From NCBI GenBank assembly GCA_029747015.1, contig JAKOGI010001181.1, positions 124,001-188,000 of the forward strand: a stretch of DNA of 64,000 nt. The letters run 5' to 3'. Source of the stretch: Carnegiea gigantea. Its lineage: Eukaryota > Streptophyta > Magnoliopsida > Caryophyllales > Cactaceae. The translations under genes and the position numbers were made by a program. Numbering within the stretch: the stretch's first letter is position 1; every line of letters begins with the position of its first letter. This document shows, in pieces, positions 58,526-64,000 of the stretch. Below the pieces are notes generated by a model. The model was not told where the DNA came from. It searched no databases and was given only the letters and a program-made list of their open reading frames with translations.

Positions 58526-58648
58526 ATGGGTCGTAAGAGAAAACGTATTGCGAAAGGGAAAAAAATTCGTTATTGTTGCTGTGAGTGTCATTATTGTCGG
58601 TGTGCATGTCACAACTTTGGGCTCCCACTTCAGACATTCAAACAGGTT
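58526..58648 (+). CDS. Small Cys-rich exon upstream of TNP2, unknown
   Basis: An ATG at 58526 opens 41 codons: a basic start (MGRKRKRIAKGKK), then a Cys/His-rich stretch (YCCCECHYCRCACHNFG), ending CAG|GTTTAT, a possible splice donor. In the simplest splice to the acceptor near 58826 the frame does not match TNP2, so it may be a separate small frame or an upstream ORF. Confidence 0.35.
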
Positions 58649-58835
58649 TATATCCTGACTTAATTGTCATAATATGTTTTTTGTTGGTATCGTATTAATC
58701 GTAGCGTATGACGAAATAGTTTAATGATAAGTCCATCATGCATTCAATTATATACGAATTAAAATGTGATAAATACGTTGATGATTAAAGTAACCAATGT
58801 ACTGCTTACTTTGTCAATGATGAACAGTGGATAAT

Positions 58836-61800
58836 ATGTGTGGACCACCCCATCGGAGGTGGATGTATAAAAGATTTCTATCAGGGAGAAAATCTTATAG
58901 GCAGGAGTTCTTAGAAGGAGTAGAAATGTTTGATCAATTTACAAGGTGTCAAACAGAGTTCATTAATAATGAGCGTTATAGATGTCCTTGTGCCAAGTGT
59001 CGAAACAGAGCTTGTAGGGAACCTGATGATGTTAAATTACACTTGTACCAAAACAGCTTTGTTAAGGGGTATTGGTATTAGACATCTCATGGGGAGATAG
59101 AACCAACTGAATATGCAAATGTTGGCAGTAGTAACCAACAAAACTTGTATGATAACATGGCTCCAACAAGTCCTATGGATTTCGATAACACGAACTCGTT
59201 TGTCGATCGTGTTGGAGCAATGGTGAACGATGTCATTGTTACTAATGAGTTTGAAGTTAGTGAGCAACCAAATGCAGAAGCTCAAGCATTTTATGATATG
59301 CTTCAAACTGCTCAGAGGCCTTTGTGGGATGGATGTTCAAACCAAACTGAGTTGTCCAATGCTGTGAGGTTGATGAGTATCAAATCTAATTACAATATGC
59401 CGCAGAATTGTATGAATGAGGTGATGCAGTTACTGCATGAGAGTTGCCCGCCTGATAATCGTGTGCCCCAAAGTTACTCAGAGTTGAAAAAGAAGGTCCG
59501 AAGTTTGGGTTTAGATGTGCACAGGATTGATTATTGCCGCGGTGGATGTATGCTTTACTTTAAGGAAGATTCGGCCCTTGAAAATTGCAAGTTTTGTGAT
59601 TTGCTAAGATGGAAGCCGATTAAGTCAGGCGATAATAGGAAGAAGTTAAAATCATATGCAAAAATGTTCTACTTCTCTTTGATACCAAGGTTGCAATGCC
59701 TTTATACCTCAAGAAACACAGCTGAGCACATGAGATGGCATTATAACAATAGGCGTGAGGATGGTGTTCTGTGTCACCCTTCAAATGGGGAAGCATGGAA
59801 ACATTTTGATCGCAAATACCCAGATTTTGCTTCTGAGCCTCGTCATGTGAGGCTTGGTTTATGTGCTGATGGGTTTAGCCCTTTCTCACAATCTGACCGT
59901 TCTTATTCAATTTGGCCTGTGGTTGTGACACCTTATAACCTTCCTCCAGATATGTGCATGACAATGCCATATATGTTCTTGACTTGCATTATACCGGGGC
60001 TATCAAATCCAAAGAATAAAATAGATGTGTACTTGCAACCGTTGATTGATGAGCTCCGAACTCTATGGGATGGTGTCCAGACTTATGACATTTTCATGAG
60101 ACAGAACTTCTTGATGAGAGCTGCCTTAATGTGGACAGTGAATGACTTCTCGGCGCTTGAAATGTTATCTGGATGGAGCATTCATGGTGTCTTGAGTTGC
60201 CCTGTTTGTATGGATCAGTTGAGGGCGACACATTTGAAACATAGGGGCAAAGCATCATGGTTTGACTGTCACCGTCGATTCCTACCTCGACATCATGCAT
60301 TTTGGAAAAACCGTACCGCGTTTTGTAAGGAAGAAGTGGTGAAAGAGGGCCCTCCATCCAGGAAAACTGGCGAGGAACTGTGGAATGAGGTGCATAGTCT
60401 TCCAAAAGTAACCACCGATGGAGATTTTGTAATCCCGGGTTTCAAAGAAAATGTTCACAACTGGACCAAGAGAAGCATCTTCTGGGATTTACCTTATTGG
60501 AAAGACCAGTTGCTACGTCACAACTTGGATGTTATGCATATAGAGAAAAACTTCTGCGACAACATCATTAACACTGTCATGGATGTTCCGGGAAAAACAA
60601 AAGATGATGTGAAGGCGAGGTTGGACATGGCAGACATGTGTGATCGTCCCGAGCTAAATGTTAAACTAGGTGTTAACGGGAGGACACTGAAGCCAAAGGC
60701 TTCGTACGTCCTTTCTTTGGACAAAAGGAAGGGGGTATGTGAGTGGGCCCAACAGCTTACAATGCTTGATGCCTATTGCTCCAACTTTGGGAATTGCGTA
60801 GATATGAAGGCTGCAAAGTTCCAAACCATGAAGAGTCATGACTGTCATGTGTTCCTACAGACGCTTATGCCCATAGAATTTCGTCCCCTACCAGACAATG
60901 TACTTGAACCACTTGTTGAGTTAAGGGAGTACTTCAAAAACATTTGCTCAACAGTGTTAAGGGTCGATAAGTTACAAGAAATGCAACGCAATATAAGCAT
61001 CATCCTATGCAAATTGGAGAAAATTTTCCGTCCTGGGTTCTTCAATGTCATGGAGCACTTACCTGTGCATTTGACAGAAGAAGCATACCTTGGGGGTCTA
61101 ATGCAATATCGATGGATGTATCCTTTTGAAAGGTAAATACATTTGAAAAATTACGTCACACATGTAAATGTAAAACTTAAGTGTGCTTCAAATGCTCATA
61201 AAATTTTAATATAGGTACTTTGGGTGGCTGAAGAAGAAAATTAAAAATAAAACATCCCCTGAGGGGTCAGTGGCTGAAGCACATCTGGTGTTCGAGATAT
61301 CACAGTTTTCTTCATTCTACTTCGACGCTAATGTGCCTTCAATGCGCACAAGACGTCGACGAAATGAGGAAATCAATGTGGAGCCACAAGGTGAGCCAAT
61401 TTTGTCAGTTTTCGAAACCAAAGGTACTACTGTGGGAAGTCGGATACAGAAGTACCTAATTGATGAAGAAATGAATGTTGCACAGCTTCATATTCTGTTG
61501 AATTGTAATGAAGTTGAACCGTACATCGCGTAAGTTACAAAAAAAAAGTACACCTTTCATCCATTACATGCATTGAACGAATAGCATTTTATGAATTGAA
61601 ACATGGTGCTAATCAGTGAATAATGACTTGTACAGACTATTCAAACAACAAAAATTACAAGGAAACCTAAATTTCACAGATGTAGAGTTAGATGCACTGA
61701 TAGAGTCTGAGTTTATTTGATGGTTCAAAAAAGCAGTAAGATTTTATAATTTTGCCATCCGAGTTAGAAATTACTGTACTAATTCATTAGAACTTATTTG

Positions 61801-62536
61801 TAGCAAATGGTCCTGACCTTATGAGTTGAAACATAAATAATTGTAGGTTGACATTGTTCAAATGTTCAATGACGAACGTCAGCTACACCTGTGCCATTTG
61901 GCTCAACTGCCTTTGAGGAAGGTCACAAGCTGGTTTGCATTTAGGGTGAATGGATTCTTATTTCATACACAGAAAAGGTGTGAAGGAAAAAAGAGTTACA
62001 ATTGTGGGGTTTGTGTGAAAGGGAGCGGGAAAGATGGATTCGAGGATGATTATTATGGAATCCTTCAAGAAGTTATTCGTGTTGAATATCTAGGAGAACC
62101 ACTTAAACAATGTACATTATATAGGTGTGATTGGTTTGATAACACCCCTCGAGGAACACGTAGCCCCAAACTATGTCCCTTCGTTGAGGTTAATGCAATA
62201 AGAAGATACAAAAAATATGATCCATTCATATTTACTGCTTTCGCAATCCAGGTGGTGTACATGAGGTACCCAAATGGAATAAGAGATACAGCTAACTGAT
62301 GGGTTATCGTACCAAACAAACCTAGACACAAAGTGAATAATGAATTCACTTTACCAGTTGCATTTCAAGAGAAACAAGTGTCCCACATGACACCAGTAAC
62401 TGACACGCTCCCTGCAACTTTGTTGAATGAAGAGGAAGAAATTGAAGAGATAAACGAAGACGTTCCAGCTGAGAGAAGTGAAGAGGAGGAGTGGGATGAT
62501 AATGACGATGATACTGAAGACTCTGAATGGAAGTGA
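58836..62536 (+). pseudogene. CACTA-2 TNP2-type transposase, three nonsense codons
   Basis: Exons 58836-61132, 61215-61529, 61636-61735 and 61847-62536 (GT-AG, frame closes) would encode 1133 aa from the ATG at 58836 (MCGPPHRRWMYKR). Domains: Transpos_assoc with RYRCPCAKCRN (residues about 10-90), the Transposase_21/TNP2 core (EPRHVRLGLCADGFSPF, SYSIWPVVVTPYNLPPDMCM, MLSGWSIHGVLSCPVC, RHNLDVMHIEKNFCDNI), DUF4218 (HDCHVFLQTLMPIEF, YRWMYPFER) and DUF4216 (DYYGILQEVIRVEYLG), then an acidic tail. Stops: 59079-59081 (TAG), 61718-61720 (TGA) and 62297-62299 (TGA). All could be single transitions from Trp or Arg codons. No frameshift. The 663 open codons from 59145 to 61136 show it decayed little; an alternative start after the first stop would not restore the N-terminal domain. 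Confidence 0.9.
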
Positions 62537-62752
62537 TAATGATAAATGAGTAGATTGTGACCCAAAACCAAATTGTATTCTATGTTAATTTAGACACTTA
62601 TGACATTGTATGCTTGACAACAATTGTTAGTCACATGGCATTGTTCAACATGGAATTATGGTTACAAACGACATTTGCTGTTAATTTAACTGCAATTAAT
62701 TATTTGTCACTTATATTATTTGATCACTACGCTCTGTATATTTGTCTCAAAG

Positions 62753-64000
62753 ATGTCAGGTACACATCGTGGCCGTGGGGCCAGGCGTGGGCGTTCTCGG
62801 GGAGCAGACCGACAGGACCCCACCAGTCAGCAAGAAGAGCAATATCAGGGACATCAAACCCCTGAGGTTCCCTATAACCTTATCCCAGACCCTCACACTA
62901 TTCCATCCATACACTTCACCCAGCACATGACACCCAACATCCCCCATATACACATGTCTGGCAGCTACATGATCCCGAACCTACCTCTTATTCCACAACA
63001 ATTTGTAGAAAGGAGTCGGGAACAAAGTGAACATGCTTCTAGCCATGGCAGTACCACAAACAAGCAACTCATCACACCTGACGACAAAGAGTAAGTAATT
63101 ATGTCCTACCAACTGTGTTATGAATTTACAATTTCTGACGGGGATCCATTCTTTCTTAATTTGCAAGTTTCTATCCCTACGATGTTGTGTTCGAGATTAC
63201 AAGGATATTTATGAGCAAATATCCTAAGCCATGGCCAACATGGGGGAAAGTGCCTAAACAATAGTGGGACTTGTGGTTTGGTGAGTTTAAGGTAAGAGTT
63301 TTTTCAAATTTTTGTACATTTATCTACATATACATATATATATTCATATTGTTAGCATCATTTACATTTTCTGGCATGTAATTGTGTTCATGCAGAAGCA
63401 TTACCATTGGGCTCCAGAGCATGAGACCCAGATATGGAGGAATTTCGAGGAGAAAGGGGCAAGTAGATTGAGGGACACATTCGGGGAGTTGAGGAAGAGG
63501 AACAAGCAATCATTGTGGTTGTCTGACAGCACTTGGAAGGCATTGCAGGAATATTGGGCTTCCGAGAAATTTCTAAAGATGAGTTCCCAGGCAAAGAAGA
63601 ACCGGAACAGTGACCAGGATGGGTTAGGTCCTTCTTTGCATAGATTTGGTTCGGTCCCATTTACTGAGCACAGAAGACGCATGGTAAGTGCGTGGTTTAT
63701 TATTTCTTTTACTTATTTTTCCCAACGCCTTATCCAATTAGAAGAATTCTCCTGTACGTTAATGTATTCTGATATTGTGTAGGAGAAGAAGCTTAATAGG
63801 GAGGTTACGAACCTCGAACTTTTTAAGGACACTCATGTAGACGCGGCTAACAAATGGGTGGACAAAAAATTTAGAAAAAGATGGGTAAGTCACCTGAGTG
63901 ATTTCTTCCTTGCCTAACAAATCAGCTCAGTGTCTTCATGATTGAATGCTATGTTTGGAATGTGTAATATTTTTGAATCTGATTTTGTAGATGGAGCACC
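62753..64000 (+). pseudogene. CACTA-2 second gene, Transposase_24 (Ptta/En/Spm) family, partial
   Basis: Exons 62753-63090, 63168-63291, 63396-63683, 63783-63884 and one from 63991 onwards, all GT-AG. The start MSGTHRGRGARRGRSRGA is an Arg/Gly-rich N-terminus, then Pro/His/Gln-rich text. Exons 2-4 carry the family core (YPKPWPTWGKVP, WDLWFGEFK, HYHWAPEHETQIWRNF, STWKALQEYW, KKNRNSDQDG, FTEHRRRM). A TAG at 63262-63264 interrupts exon 2, so the gene is probably dead unless that codon is skipped. It continues past the window edge. It is presumed to bind the GTCGGA-type subterminal repeats, by analogy to TNPA. Confidence 0.8.

Larger units (their letters stand above)
57312..64000 (+). mobile_element. 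CACTA-2: En/Spm-type transposon, left part
   Basis: Starts CACTACTAAAAATCAGGC after TAA (57309-57311), then CCGTCGGA-type subterminal repeats, a GC-rich leader, a TNP2 gene and a second transposase-type gene that is still open at the window edge. It belongs to a different family from CACTA-1: the subterminal words and protein sequences differ. The right end is outside the window. Confidence 0.9.

Noticed and set aside
62333..62571. Minus-strand Ser-rich frame opposite the TNP2 C-terminus
   Set aside because: It is the antisense of the acidic Glu/Asp-rich tail of the transposase.
1..64000. tRNA, rRNA or CRISPR-like arrays
   Set aside because: None seen. The tRNA-like matches are retroelement primer-binding sites, and the regular repeats lack spacer-repeat structure.

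Overview
The window looks like nuclear DNA from a flowering plant, most likely a eudicot; I cannot name the species. It is AT-rich, its genes have many short GT-AG introns, and most of it is transposable elements (TEs) of angiosperm type. Only two genes look intact. Both lie on the minus strand and both encode FK506-binding peptidyl-prolyl isomerases: a 12-exon FKBP62/FKBP65 (ROF1/ROF2)-type co-chaperone (14356-18479) and a 6-exon ER-type FKBP15 (42329-44755). From memory, Arabidopsis keeps the same two gene types side by side (At3g25220/At3g25230 and At5g48570/At5g48580), so this looks like an old conserved pair pushed about 24 kb apart by TE insertions.

Layout. 1-9887: a minus-strand Ty1/copia element (Copia-A) that runs off the left edge, split inside gag by an Athila-type Ty3/gypsy element (1266-8782, target-site duplication TTCTT) that kept only Gag and protease. 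9888-14355: relics and small foldback elements (MITEs). 14356-18479: FKBP62-type gene. 18480-21454: intergenic DNA with microsatellites and MITE-like repeats. 21455-32052: a whole CACTA (En/Spm) transposon with TIRs, TAA target-site duplications, a TNP2 transposase pseudogene, a second transposase-type gene and a piece of a foreign LTR. 32056-36735: tandem-repeat DNA and a Tourist-like MITE. 36736-41918: a structurally complete minus-strand copia element (Copia-C; 289-bp LTRs, TGTTG duplications) with a decayed polyprotein. 42329-44755: FKBP15 gene, with a MITE in intron 3 and another just upstream. 45776-54358: a badly decayed plus-strand copia element (Copia-B) carrying a 3.4-kb solo LTR (48528-51945, CAACC) and a rearranged TRIM with inverted outer LTRs (52304-52964, CCTCT). 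About 54360-57311: a broken endogenous pararetrovirus (Caulimoviridae) with primer-binding site, capsid zinc knuckle and movement-protein region. 57312-64000: the left part of a second CACTA element with TNP2 and a second transposase-type gene; it runs off the right edge.

The nesting gives a relative history: Athila is younger than Copia-A; the solo LTR and TRIM are younger than Copia-B; CACTA-2 is younger than the pararetrovirus. Most premature stops in TE coding regions fit single C-to-T or G-to-A changes, as expected for long-methylated DNA. All homology statements rest on motif reading and family knowledge; no database search was possible.
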